NCBI GenBank assembly: GCA_947579665.1
Contig: OX388344.1
Span: forward strand, 13,758,346 to 13,822,345
Source of the DNA: Sympetrum striolatum
Taxonomy: Eukaryota; Arthropoda; Insecta; Odonata; Libellulidae
Reading direction: 5' to 3'
DNA length: 64,000 nt
The notes under the pieces are model-generated. The model had not been told where the DNA came from, searched no databases, and saw only the letters and a program-made list of their open reading frames with translations. The position numbers and the translations under genes were made by a program. Shown in pieces: positions 1 through 10,934 of the stretch (position 1 is the first letter of the stretch; each line of letters begins with the position of its first letter).

Positions 1-2
1 TC

Positions 3-836
3 AAAGACGGTGATTTTGATGTTGACGACCGTCCTCGTGAAGGAAGGCCCAAAACCTTCGAAGACGCTAAATTGGAGGCCTTGCTCGAAGAGGGTTCGTG
101 CCAAACTCAAGAAGAGCTTGCTTCAGAATTAGGAGTTACCCGTCAAGCCGTTTCCAAGCGATTGCATGCGTTGGGGATGATTCAGAAGCAAGGAACTTGG
201 GTTCCTTATGAGTTGAAGCCAAGAGACGTTGAGCGTCGTTTTTTCGCCTGTCAACAACTGCTCCAGCGGCAAGAAAGACATTACAGCAATCCAAAGAGGA
301 GAAAATCTTGGGGACTACCCGGTCATGCTTCTACGTCGTCGGCTCGGCCGAATATTCACGCTGCGAAGGTTATGCTCTGCATTTGGTGGGACCAGGTCGG
401 TGTTATTTACTATGAGCTGTTGAAACCGAGCGAAACCATCACAGGGGAACGGTATCAAACTCAATTGATGCGATTGAGCCGAGCACTGCGCGAAAAACGG
501 CCACAGTACGAGCAGAGGCACGAAAAAGTGATTTTACTGCATGACAACGCTCGGCCTCAAGTTGCCAAGCCTGTTAAAACCTACTTGGGCACGCTCAAAT
601 GGCAAGTCCTACCCCACCCGCCATATTCCCCAGATATTGCGCCGTCCGATTTTTACTTGTTCCGTTTGATGGCACATGGCCTGGCTGATCAGCAGTTCAA
701 CTCATATGAAGACATCAGAAAATGGCTTGATTCGTGGATAGCCTCAAAAGACAAACACTTCTGGCGTCAAGGTATTCGAGCTCTGCCAGAAAGATGGGAA
801 AAAGTTGTGTCTAGCGATGGGCAATACTTTGAATGA
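3..836 (+). pseudogene. mariner transposase, 5'-truncated by the window and internally deleted
   Basis: The frame is open from base 3 to the TGA at 834-836 (277 codons), so it enters the window already inside the protein; the TTG at 72 is not the true start. A helix-turn-helix region (about bases 100-190) is followed by the mariner linker motif, here WVPYEL. Next come the NPKRRKSWG block, the HDNARP motif with the second catalytic Asp, and YSPDIAPSD with the third. The second and third Asp are separated by 34 residues, the D34D signature of mariner. The block with the first catalytic Asp (family pattern TGDE.W) is missing: the frame jumps from RQER to HYSNPK near base 275, an in-frame loss of about 15 codons. 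The Arg-Pro-His usual after HDNA is Arg-Pro-Gln. The protein should be catalytically dead but could still bind DNA. Family membership is certain; the subfamily is not. Confidence 0.92.
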
Positions 837-880
837 TTCAGATATAAGAGTTTTTTTATAATAAAGTTACATTTTTATCG

Positions 881-912
881 AAAAAACAGCGAGAACTTAG
901 TTGCGCACCTAA
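881..912 (-). repeat. mariner 3' terminal inverted repeat
   Basis: The sequence starts in the run AAAAAACAGCGAGAAC and ends in GCGCACCTAA, immediately before TA. It has the length and position expected for a mariner inverted repeat. The partner lies outside the window, so the repeat cannot be confirmed by pairing. Confidence 0.75.
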
Positions 913-914
913 TA

Positions 915-3900
915 CCTTCTAATAGTATTTTCCAAATAAAACAAATAGTATATAAACGCTTCACTAGCTATAACCCCTTCGCGAGGTCAAAACTGAAGGA
1001 GATTCTTGATTCCGTAGTCCATGTAATTTCTCCAATTGCAACAACGGAATTATTTGATTCAAATAAAAACAAACACGACATTAAAATACGTAATTGTAAT
1101 ACAAATGCTTACGCCGCAAAGAAAGCTACAAATAAATATTCTTTAGAAAAAGTACGCTCAAGCAATGAGTATCAGATGAGAGAGAAGAAAATAAGTCGAT
1201 TGCACAAAGTACATCTGATAATCACAGAAGCCAAAAGTATTCCTTTACACGACAATTTTCTTACGCAAGTAGTCACGCTATTCAGAGGTAGGTTCGAGTT
1301 GAGTATGACTTGCTGACGCACATCCGGGGGATGGTAATTTCATAAAATCAACAGCGTAATTACAAATACGCTAATGGAAAGCAAGTTCCCGACTTTCGCA
1401 TTGGAACATTCCCAAACTATTAGTACTTGAGCAGGTCGGCTCACGCAAATCGTTCGTGGCATTACGAACGTAGAGCAAGTTCGCTTTCCTATGACAAACC
1501 TCTCAGCGACTGTAATCTCTTTAAATGCGATGCAAATCATTCAAAATTACTCGTAAAGTGCTAGATAAAAAGAAATCGTAACTGCGAATAGTTTAATATT
1601 ATTAAAAAGAATGACAAAGGCCTGATAAGAATATCATCCACTTGTTACGGGAGTCATGGGATACGGAAACCTCAGCCTCCTGGAAATCCAATCTATTTCG
1701 TTTACACACCTGTATTCAGTATTTAAAATAGCAGATATAAAACCGTTGCGCTCCGAAGTAGGGATACAACAAACGTATCGGGGACGCTCAATCAGGAATG
1801 GCCATGAGGACTTATCAGACTAATAATAATGCACGGAACAATATTACACAATGAATTAATTATCTTCAAAACCAAGTATAAGACAGACGCAAAACTTAAA
1901 TGCCGGTAAATAAATACAGAGGAAATGACCACCACCAACGGTAATATTAAAGGAGCTATTGATAAACATACCAATTACCTCTCGGGAAGACTTAGATCCA
2001 GGAAAATTCCTCAACGACTAAGCAGGAAACTTACGCATTTCATTTTCGCCGCGAATTAATAGACTAATACGTCAAACATATCTTTCCAAGAAGAAGATGC
2101 TTACATAAATGTTAATGGACGAAATTTTGTATGGGATTTTCCAGTATCCAAAGCATGACGGTGTAAAAGACGAATCTAAGGAAAGGGGGGATTAAATGCG
2201 AAATGGATTTTATAGGAGCGAACTATAAGACGTTGTCAGTACATAATACAATATCGTAGACAAAGATTACTGAAGAATTTCGACCTTCGAATTTTCTAAA
2301 TTTAATACGATACAGTACTTATATTAATTAAACAGAGAATTTCGCCGAAAAGTTAATAATGGTATTCATTTTCTGATTCATTGATCCTTGTTTTGTTCTT
2401 TTTGTCTTTGATCCAAAAGCAAAATCAATTTCATGCGAGACTATGATTAAGCCCCTCAATAGTTCCAAAAAGACAAAAATGCATCCACAACGCCATTGCT
2501 TGTGCGAAAAATCTCAACCTCTGCTTACAATGTATGCATGAAATACATTATTGCGGCCGAGGCAAAAAACAGGAGAGAGGAAATGTTAGACGAACTCTTA
2601 ACTAGATAAATTTAACGTATATCCGCTATTTACATCTTCCAGGAGACAAGTACGATTGCCAAAGATATGATCGGAATAAGAAATAAGACGCAGACTGCAA
2701 TTTGCAACACCGGCCGTCGAGAAAATATGATAATTACCTTAGGAAATTATAGTATAAAATAAATTGAAAATTGTTTCTAAACTATATAGTTCAAATATTC
2801 ATGAGGAAATCGTCAAAAGACAAAAAAGGCAGAAAATCACTTCGTTGGCATTTCGACATTAAACTAACATAAAATATACAAATAGAACGAAGATCAAAAG
2901 TGATTTACTATGCATACCTCTCCAATTCAAGCCATAGAAAATCCAGCGTTTTGTTTTTGGCAACTGATCGACGAGGGATATATTTTATTCCTAAATTTCG
3001 ATTTTTTATAAACTTAAGGTTCATTTCCTAGGAGCAAGGAAGAACAACTATCAAAATGAGAATAGCCTTTTTTGGTTATTTCCATTAAAATTATTTATTA
3101 TAATTTAAATTTCTATCCTTAGTTATTTTATTATTTAACTCAAATTACGAAAAGTAAACTTTTACAAGAGTAACATCCACAACTAATAGATAAGTGAGCC
3201 GTGTAATTAACCCTGTTTCGTTTCTCATTTTCTTAAAAATGATGCTCAAAAGTAATCAATTTCTAATTTTAGACGATAGGAATACTTCACAGGAAGGTCG
3301 TTTTTCCAGGCTCTTTTCAGCGAACGATGTTTTACTAGAATAAACAAGGATTTTGGACATAAAGTAGATCTTTGGAAACAACTCAATCTCATTGGAAAAA
3401 AGCTAAGAGTAAAAATAGATTACCTTTTCAGTCAATTGCTAAAAGTATGAACAACCACAATTAAAAAGACCCAAACAGGGCAGATACGAGCTTGCTGATT
3501 CTTACCTATAGGCCGATATAATTATACGTTTATATGTTAGTATATTAAAAAGATATTGTACAAGTAAAATATAAAAGCTGTCTATTTCGACGGATGATGT
3601 AATGTTTCACGAAGTCAGCAGAAAATAGAGATAAATAAGAGAGCAGTTTTAATCTGAAAGTTGATATTCAGAACAGGTTAACCTTCATCATTGAGGCCAA
3701 TCCCTCATCTGTATTTACGTCGGAGATATCTGTGAGAGCAGATTTAAAAAAATAACACTTCAAATCTTAAGATAGACAACATCGGATAAGAAGTCGGAGT
3801 TGCTATAGTATGTACTACATTTTATGAGAAATTCTTCTTTTCATTCTTCAATTTCGGAAAGTCCTATATTTTGCTTGCTTTCACTTCCGAAACTAAATTA

Positions 3901-5265
3901 ATTTCAGAACTCAACCCAAAATGATAAAGAGATGAAGGAGAAAAGGGACTCTTTTTGCTCCTCCCAATTGAGCTCTCTCCATCGTCATCTGCAGTTATCG
4001 AATGTCATCCGACAATTGGGAGACCCAGGTTCGAGTATAGGCAAACTTATTCTGTTTCATTTCTTACACTGAATTCAAGCACGTGAACCATGCGTTTTTC
4101 ATCGCTCTTATCCAAAAGGATAATCCAGTAAATAATATCTACTTTGTTTTCCGGAAGAACGTTTTCAATACAAGCATTTGCATCGTCGAAAATAGTTGTG
4201 AGTGCAACGCAATGGCTCGCTTCAAATACCATCACATAATTTTAAGTGCATTCAATGACTCCTTCATATACAAAAAAGTCATCTGGAACCTGAGAACACA
4301 AGAAACTGTATTTAACGTCTGATATAAGGAAATCGTAAATTTTCAATATGCTTTGGCATTACTCAGAGGAAAGCCATCGAATTTTTATTATTAAATTTCC
4401 AAAACGATTTTCTTATTTAAGATTCCAAAGCCTTTAGCGAAACCGGTCGCAAAGTAAAATCGCTTGGAAAAAATACGAAGTTTTCTTTCTCCTCCGTGAT
4501 CTTAAATTTTGATTAAATTCTTAAATCGTAATAAGACAATTCAATTGTAAGATGTGACGCAGAGTTACATAAGTGATAATAATATTTCAATTACAAAACC
4601 GAACAAATGATAATATATGCCATGGATTTGAAGCTTACAAAGGGGTAAAGGGAGTTGGCTCAGATTAGATTAGTTGGAAGTCATTTGTACTTTCTTCAAT
4701 TCCGCACAAACACCAAGAAATTTTTTTTACGGAAATGGCATCCCGAATTCTAAAAGTACGTAAATCGTATGAATGTCAATAGTAAAACATTAAAACATAT
4801 AATGTACAGTTAGGCACTAAAGTACACAAAATCCCACAGCGAGAAAACAGAAAGATAAAAGCTTTATCTCTTGTTTACATAGAACTTTGAATCCCAATTC
4901 ATAGGAAGTCGAAGAGAAAAGAAAAAACTGTAATTGGCGAAAGCGGCGAATTAACGAAGTCACTTTTGGTTCCGACTCGACGTAAAAAATATCGATAAAA
5001 TTGTGTCCAAGTATTGGAATTCTTCATGATACAACTTGAAAACAAAATATCCCTTCTGAAGACGTTTGCATGCAGAAACATTAATGTAGAACTCACGAGA
5101 AACTAGGCTATCAACTGGAAGGATTTTAGTTCGAATTTTATTATTTTTCGCAGAATAAACCCTGTTTAACATAATATTTTCTTGAAGTTTATTCCAAACC
5201 ATACTGATAATAAGAATGTCACTTCTCATATTAGTAAGCTCCATTCACTTGATCCGCATGGCTTT
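915..5265. other. AT-rich non-coding stretch, no gene seen
   Basis: Only short open frames with no motif occur here, and no repeat family is recognised. A solitary T-arm-like string (CCAGGTTCGAGTATAGG) lies near 4024-4040 and may be the remains of a tRNA-derived repeat. Confidence 0.6.
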
Positions 5266-5442
5266 AATAGCGAGTCCATGGCGCAGTACTCTATTGAGGA
5301 ATCATCGACCGTGGTCGACTCCCAAATCTCGTATTTGGCTCACTATTGATTCCACAATCATCACGATCTATGACCGAATAATATGAAGGATCGAACTCAG
5401 GACAGCTTCCGTTAGAAACGAACTAAGCTATCCAGGAGCCCC
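5266..5442. repeat. inverted pair of tRNA-derived (SINE-like) heads
   Basis: On the plus strand, TGGCGCAGTACT (about 5278) resembles a Pol III box A and GTGGTCGACTCCC (about 5314) a box B, about 35 bp apart. On the minus strand, reading down from 5442, TGGATAGCTTAGTTCG (box A-like) is followed by GAGTTCGATCC (box B-like, about 5400-5390). Neither folds as a clean functional tRNA by eye. Two degenerate tRNA-like heads facing each other about 70 bp apart suggest two SINE insertions, or one rearranged one. Confidence 0.55.
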
Positions 5443-5444
5443 AC

Positions 5445-6100
5445 TTCAGAAGTACTGAAATTTACATAACAACAGATACGGTTCAAAACCTCTTGTCTGC
5501 TCTACGTGGACACAATGTTCAGAAACCTTAAAATAAAACACGAATTCTTGCGATGTACACAATTCACGGAATTGGTCGTGCCATCAAGGTATAAGAGAGA
5601 TCTGTAACATATTACAAATTCATCTAACACAACATGACTGAGTAAATATTTAATTATTCACCGGAATTTGACCGAAAACACTTTTTCTGACTACGGATAA
5701 CTTCAAAACACTTTGAAACACAGATGATGAAGACTATTCGTACAATGAATCAAAAATATATTATTCATCGAAAGTAAAGGATGGATACAAACACTAAAAT
5801 ATGGGAGGAAGTAAGAATGCACACACATTCATTTGTTCTGTGAATCCTTAAGAATTTCCGGTTTATCAGTTTAGAAGATAGATTAATTACCAGTTAAGTG
5901 GGAGACCTGGCTTAGAGTCGATATTTTTCCCTTCCATTTTTATTTCGAATTCCTGATTTTATACATGAAAATTAATCGAAAACCGTTTTTTCCAAAAACT
6001 TGAATTCGATAGGATTAAAATTAGAAAATTATCGGACACTTCATTCTCTTAGTCCTAAGAGTAGAAAAAAATAGCCCCATCTTAAATCGTAGCTCGCTTT
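5445..6100. other. AT-rich non-coding stretch
   Basis: No open frame, repeat or promoter that I can support. Confidence 0.5.
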
Positions 6101-6104
6101 CTCA

Positions 6105-6490
6105 CACACAGATGTGCGGACGTGCCGCTTCGCCTCGCTTTCGACGAATTGCGGCGCGAATTCGGCGGCGAGCAGAAGTAACGCCGAAAATACGTGGAGA
6201 GAAACGACTTAATGCAGAGGAAGTGGACAAACGGTGGATGGACGTGGTGGCGAAAGTGGAACAACGGGCACGTAGCCCAAAGGCCTCTTCCGATGGCTCT
6301 CCACTCCGCGAAGAAAGCACCCCTTAAGACAGATGCACTGCTCGTTCCCGATTCCGAACCAACGGTACGTACACTTTCTAGGTGAAATGAGAAATAATTC
6401 CGTCGGATTCCAATATATCGGCTGACCCATTTACGCTGGAGGAGGAAAACAGAGTGGCCCACGCAAATGCATCGAAGGCGTCATTGCTTA
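6105..6490 (+). other. CpG-rich island, possible exon or repeat 5' end
   Basis: This block is far richer in G, C and CpG than its surroundings (for example TTGCGGCGCG and TCGGCGGCGAGC). Several frames are open on both strands, the longest plus-strand one being 6112-6327, as expected when GC content rises and stop codons become rare. A plausible plus-strand donor, ACG|GTACGT, lies at about 6362. No protein motif is recognisable. It could be a first exon with its own promoter, the GC-rich 5' region of a retroelement, or an old gene remnant. No TATA box is seen upstream. Confidence 0.35.
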
Positions 6491-7010
6491 CGGGGAGGGA
6501 CGACGATCATCCTAAGGTTATCTATCGCAAAAATAATGTGCAACATAAACAAAAATTAAGAGACAGTATTCAGAAAGGGAATATTTGTCGGATCTATACG
6601 CTCAATCAGGACCAATAAATTTAAGTACGATTTCATGAATTACGGATGGACACGTAGTAGAATAATTTCAGTATATCCCACAGACGCGGCCATCAATCCT
6701 AAAGCAGGAGAATTTAAGTGATGGCGATTGATCGCCGAAACCGGTTGTTTATTAAATACATACCATATTTATCGGGACAAGTTTAGACAAGTAATTCCAA
6801 TTCACCGTTTAATCCTGTGTCTAAAACATACATTAACAATTTGTGGTGAAAACATTCCACGGAAGAAGCTCAACTTAATTTACTACATACTTCGTACCCG
6901 ATTTTAGAATCTTTACCATCCAATCCAATCCTTGAGTAGCATCATAGTAGAACTCCCCCGATTGTGGTCAAAAGAAACATCAATAAATGAAATAAGACTT
7001 AAAGAAATCA
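6490..7010. other. AT-rich non-coding stretch
   Basis: Nothing recognisable. Confidence 0.5.
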
Positions 7011-7035
7011 ATTCGAGTGTTACTTGGTGGAACTT
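7011..7035. repeat. dispersed 25-bp motif shared with 33943-33968
   Basis: ATTCGAGTGTTACTTGGTGG plus AACTT here matches ATTCAAGTGATACTTGGTGG plus AACTT near 33944 with two differences. In an AT-rich background this length of match points to common descent from a dispersed repeat whose body is no longer recognisable. Confidence 0.5.
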
Positions 7036-7041
7036 CATTTT

Positions 7042-7134
7042 AAAAAAACACCAAAATTAAAAACAAAAACACGCTTGTGGAATTTTGTGGAATTAGCACA
7101 AGTGTGTTTGTGTTTTTATTTTTGGTGTTTTTTT
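7042..7134. repeat. long imperfect hairpin (foldback or MITE-like)
   Basis: The 38-nt left arm (7042-7079) and right arm (7097-7134) are reverse complements with only three mismatches and enclose a 17-nt loop. The outer part of each arm is an A7 or T7 run followed by an ACACCAAAA-type sequence. No flanking target-site duplication is clear. A transcript would form a very stable stem. A short foldback transposon is more likely than a microRNA precursor, because the arms are low in complexity. Confidence 0.8.
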
Positions 7135-8039
7135 CTGAGATAAGATTACCTGCCGCTATATTTTCTTTGGAAAATATTTTCTACGTAAGTATAATTTCAC
7201 TTCTTTAATCAAGAAATCTTTTTCCTACAATTAAGAAATCAAGAGAAAAAGTGGAAAAACTTTCATGAATTTAATGAAAAAATCGCAAAATTAATAAGAG
7301 AAAAAAAATAGAATTAGATATAACGGCATATAAGTGTTACGACTTAATTACAGTAATTTTCTCGATTCCTCCAAATTGCAGAGAAAGTGATTTCAATCGT
7401 TAATTTAAACTGCGCCCACAAAATTGAATATTTTTAATATTATTTTGTAAAACAAATATTCAAAAAATTAACGTACGGAAATTTCTATTCATTTAAATTA
7501 AAAGACGCGATATTGCTAATTTTATTGGAACAGGTGTCCTTATTTCCATAACTACCATAAAAGGAATACAGTGTATACTCTTGCTACGACAAACATCAAA
7601 ATATTACCATGAATTTGGATCCTTCTTACAAGAAATAGAAAGCGGAATATTACATAAATTGTGCGTTTAAACAACTATGAATGATTGCTAACATTCTGTT
7701 TCGAGACAATGAATTTTAAAGATGTAAAAGTTTAAAATAGAACCCGCAAAATGAGAATGTAAATTTCATTCAGTTTTTCTCGTCAGATTTCTCTTGGAAT
7801 TATTTCAGAAGAAAAACAAGAAGGAAATGCCAATTTTCGTTGACATGGTATTTCACCGATTATTTTATAATAATTTTTATGTTGTCGGCAGTCATCAGTT
7901 CTGTGATAGAGGAGCTGTAACTCTACACCTTTCAAAAGTCAGGAGCGTCTCTTTCATACTTACTTTAATATATTTTCCTTAAGATCGAAAAACCTCTCGA
8001 AAAAAAATGGGTTTACCTCGATTCTTACCTTCGAACATT
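7135..8039. other. AT-rich non-coding stretch
   Basis: Contains only short motif-free open frames (for example 7794-7982) that I do not regard as genes. Confidence 0.5.
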
Positions 8040-8049
8040 TCAATCTAGA

Positions 8050-8180
8050 AAAAAAATCCATGGTAAATAAAGTTTTACTAGAGCACTATTAATTTTCAGA
8101 ATAACACGACGCAGGTTTCGCAGCGTCGCTACATCTTCAGGTGACAAAACAAGAACACTTCCAAATATACTCACGAACGT
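8050..8180 (-). repeat. possible retroelement 3' fragment
   Basis: Read on the minus strand, this segment contains a coding-like run (SPEDVATLRNLRR) just downstream of a pyrimidine-rich tract. CACCTGAAGATG followed by CGACGCTGCGAAACCTGCGT looks like the 3' parts of dispersed retroelements known in arthropods. Assignment is from general resemblance only. Confidence 0.3.
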
Positions 8181-8194
8181 CAAGAAATCAGCAA

Positions 8195-8295
8195 ATAGGA
8201 AAGGGGGAGGGGAAAGAAGGTAGCAAGTAACGGAAGGAGGAACAAAGGGGGAGGAAGGTGGAATGTGGGGGGAGGGGATGAGGGAGGTTACACAG
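8195..8295 (+). repeat. polypurine, G-run-rich tract
   Basis: About 100 bp of almost pure A/G on the plus strand, with runs GGGGG, GGGGGG and GGGG. This explains why the minus strand stays open for 109 codons (8040-8369): a pyrimidine strand contains few stop codons. Similar tracts lie at about 12340-12400, 48530-48850 and 52755-52835. Confidence 0.8.
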
Positions 8296-9012
8296 CAAAG
8301 GTTCTCAATCACAAGTCGAAGAAATGCAAGAGTTACCATGCATTTTTTACAAGTTAATAAGTACCACAAAATTAATCCTGAATCTGTATCGTTTATTTCA
8401 ATCTAGAGCAGGCCATAGAGGCACAATGAGCGTGTTAGTACCAAGTAATACAACAGGTCCATTTCAGCAAGCCGATTTATTACAATTGAGTTGTATTGAC
8501 GAATGTGACAAGATACAGCGACCAAAGTCCATATAGACCGATTTATTCTTTTCCTAAGAGTAATTCTAAACACGTTAGTTGGGAATTTATTTTAGTCGGA
8601 GGGCTATGAAGTGTATTTCTTATCCATTTTTCATCGAATCACAACATCAATCCGTAACTTTTTGCTTATTGCTTTAGAGATCGAAAGCAGGATTAAAAGA
8701 AAACGTAATGCCGTTACTGCGGTAGTACTGCTCTTATTGAAGCAACAAAGGTCTTGTATCACATTATTTGGCGAACTTAAAAATTAACCCGGGAATCACT
8801 TTGGTGCAGGAGATGATACGATTCGGAAAACTCTCCCGCGATGCCATTCCACTTTACCAATGAGAGAAAGATCGGGTTCGTTAAGAACCAATTACGAACA
8901 CCGCGAATTATCTTTCTTATTGAACATGCGAAAGTAAAGTATCTGAAAATACAGAATTCCTATGTAGGCTTAAACGTTGCTTTCGACGTTGACGAACCTC
9001 CAGAGAGGCGCA

Positions 9013-9020
9013 TATAAAAG
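9013..9020 (+). promoter_or_regulatory. isolated TATA-like box
   Basis: GCGCATATAAAAGTGG contains a perfect TATAAAAG in a GC-richer local context. About 30 bp downstream lies TTTTGCGATG, and an ATG frame of only 38 codons follows. Without a recognisable gene downstream this may be chance. Confidence 0.25.
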
Positions 9021-9784
9021 TGGTCGCACTTTCCCCGCATTTTGCGATGCTTTCCTCGAAAACACTCTCACTAAACGAAATATCTCCTTTCGAATCGTTC
9101 GAAATGGAATATTTTCTTATTACAATAAATGCTTTCGATTTCCAGAGTATGTCAGCCGATTGAGGCGATTGCTAAGTCATTCTGAAAAAGAAAAATCAAC
9201 AATTCTCGAAATGGAGGTGAAGGCGAACATAAAGAAGTTGGATTCGTGAAGGGAATTGTTTGAGGAATCAAAAGCAGTTTATAGGTTACGATAAAGATAA
9301 TTAAAATCGGATTCGCTCGGTCATTTTGTTTACGTCAAACATTTCTCGCTCTTGTTTGCTACACATGGCTCAAAATGACGTTGTTCCACATTCATCGTGT
9401 TTCACGACGGATTATACGCTGAAATTTTGGAATTAGGATTCGTATCTAGATTCAAATCTGCTCAAGGTAAGCATAGGGCGATAACTGTCGAGTTGCGAAG
9501 TCAATTGCCACCCGCAAATTTCGCAATGAAGAATGCACAATAACATTACGAATTCTTTCAGAAGTAGCGAGCATATATAACTTCCATCATTGAAGTTAAT
9601 GAATATATCTCCATTTTAGTACCTATAAAATATACATATTCTTTTAAAATGTAATTTTGAGTTAACGTTAGTTGGATGTACAAAAATTAAAAGCCATTTA
9701 TGTTTAAATATTGAATCTACCGCTTTCGTGCGGTAGTAACCGAGTTAGTGAAAAATGAAGTAGTAATGAAAAAATTAGATATTT

Positions 9785-9839
9785 CCATTTATATTCCATT
9801 TATATTCCATTTATATTCCATTTATATTCCATTTACACT
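9785..9839. repeat. 11-bp minisatellite
   Basis: Five units of CCATTTATATT start at 9785, 9796, 9807, 9818 and 9829; the last is degenerate. The near-perfect identity of the units indicates a recent expansion. Confidence 0.95.
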
Positions 9840-10235
9840 ACATTAATATTAATAATTACATAAATTTTGATGATATATTTCGATAAAAGATGTGGAACAC
9901 TATTTTCTTTCACATCCAAATGGAAAATCCGGAAGTGAAGCAAACAATCATTTTAAGTTTCTAGAAATATATTGCATGCAATCACCTATTAGGAATGAAA
10001 TGTCATACATGCCTACAACTGTTCATCAAAACTTAGAAGTTGGAATTTTTTAATAGAATATAAGAATTTATTTTTATCAAATCAGACAATTCGACCATAA
10101 ACTTATGGCACGGCTCCCCAAATTTTTGAACTCATATTTCTAGGAAAACCTTTAAGACTCGTATACATAATTTACATATTTATCTAATAATATGAGCATT
10201 TTAATCTCGTGCGTAGGTTAGATTAAACTGACGCC

Positions 10236-10560
10236 TGACATCACAGCATATACGCTGCATTTTCCAAATCCTATTTCCCCTATTACGCGAGGAAGAGGAA
10301 GGCACCATCGCTTTCAGCGGATTGCGAACACATTCGTGTTACGTCTAATCGACAGCCTCATTGGGATTCCTATTGCAGTCGCTTCTCTATCTGTATTCCC
10401 ATGGATGTCTGTCTCTATGGCGACTGTCAGTTGTTACTGCTTTCGTGATATTCATACGGCATCGTTTCCGTCAACAGCGACGTCCGTCTATCGCTCGGCT
10501 ATGACATCACTCGAAGGAAATACGGTGATCTACGGGTAGGATAAATTCGAGGTCATAATG
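10236..10560. other. GC-richer island with an imperfect palindrome
   Basis: Composition is clearly less AT-rich than the flanks. A 67-codon plus-strand frame (10336-10539) is open but matches nothing I know. The island contains the 51-bp near-palindrome listed separately. Confidence 0.35.
10376..10426. repeat. 51-bp imperfect palindrome centred on CCATGG
   Basis: The ends CAGTCGC (10376-10382) and GCGACTG (10420-10426) are exact reverse complements. The arms run inward, with gaps, to the central CCATGG at 10399-10404. It could extrude as a cruciform or be the remains of a foldback repeat. Confidence 0.6.
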
Positions 10561-10885
10561 CCAATGACAGAATCATTTTATAAAAAATAAGTGCTCCCTG
10601 GGAAACGTTCAACTAGCCGAGAAATTTCGTGGAATAGTTTTAGGAGGTAATAAAGCTATGTAAAATGTGAATGCATGCTACATTAAAGCGAATTTCAGGA
10701 ATTTAAGCAATGGAAATAGTCGTAAGAAAAAATGAAAATTACGTTTTAAAAATACAAAAGATATACTAATAAGAAGTATGCGGCGATAGACTTTTGCCAA
10801 ATGAGGTGATCGAATTAAGCGAGAAAAGTGTGTCCAAAATTTCATTCATTGACAGCCTACGAAATTGCGTTTAGCTGATCATTCA

Positions 10886-10930
10886 ACCCTGCCATACGCC
10901 GCTAGGCGGCTAAAATATTGAAGATATTGA
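10886..10930 (+). mobile_element. 3' tail fragment of the plus-strand LINE family
   Basis: CCCTGCCATACGCCGCTAGG and the following CGGC match the 3' UTR hairpin seen at the ends of the LINE copies near 22380, 23450 and 56680. The GAAGATATTGAAG after it is a decayed version of the terminal GAATGTAGATGTAG. Only the tail is left. Confidence 0.6.
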
Positions 10931-10934
10931 AGGA

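Larger units (their letters stand above)
1..912 (+). mobile_element. mariner (Tc1/mariner superfamily) element, 5' end outside window
   Basis: The transposase frame is followed about 75 bp later by an AT-rich trailer and a terminal sequence at about 881-912 that reads, on the other strand, TTAGGTGCGCAACTAAG and onward. This is the form of a mariner terminal inverted repeat. It is followed directly by TA (913-914), the expected target dinucleotide. The 5' repeat and roughly the first quarter of the transposase lie before base 1. The open frame suggests a young insertion, but the internal deletion in the transposase makes it non-autonomous. Confidence 0.9.
8296..10235. other. non-coding stretch with one TATA-like box and a minisatellite
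   Basis: No gene is seen. The open frame 8977-9249 has no recognisable motif. A consensus TATA box and an 11-bp tandem repeat inside the stretch are listed separately. Confidence 0.5.

Noticed and set aside
6082..6462. 126-codon minus-strand frame in the CpG island
   Set aside because: Mirror of high-GC composition; several frames are open at once and none shows a motif.
8040..8369. 109-codon minus-strand open frame
   Set aside because: It spans a polypurine tract and a repeat-like segment; proline/serine-rich low-complexity translation.
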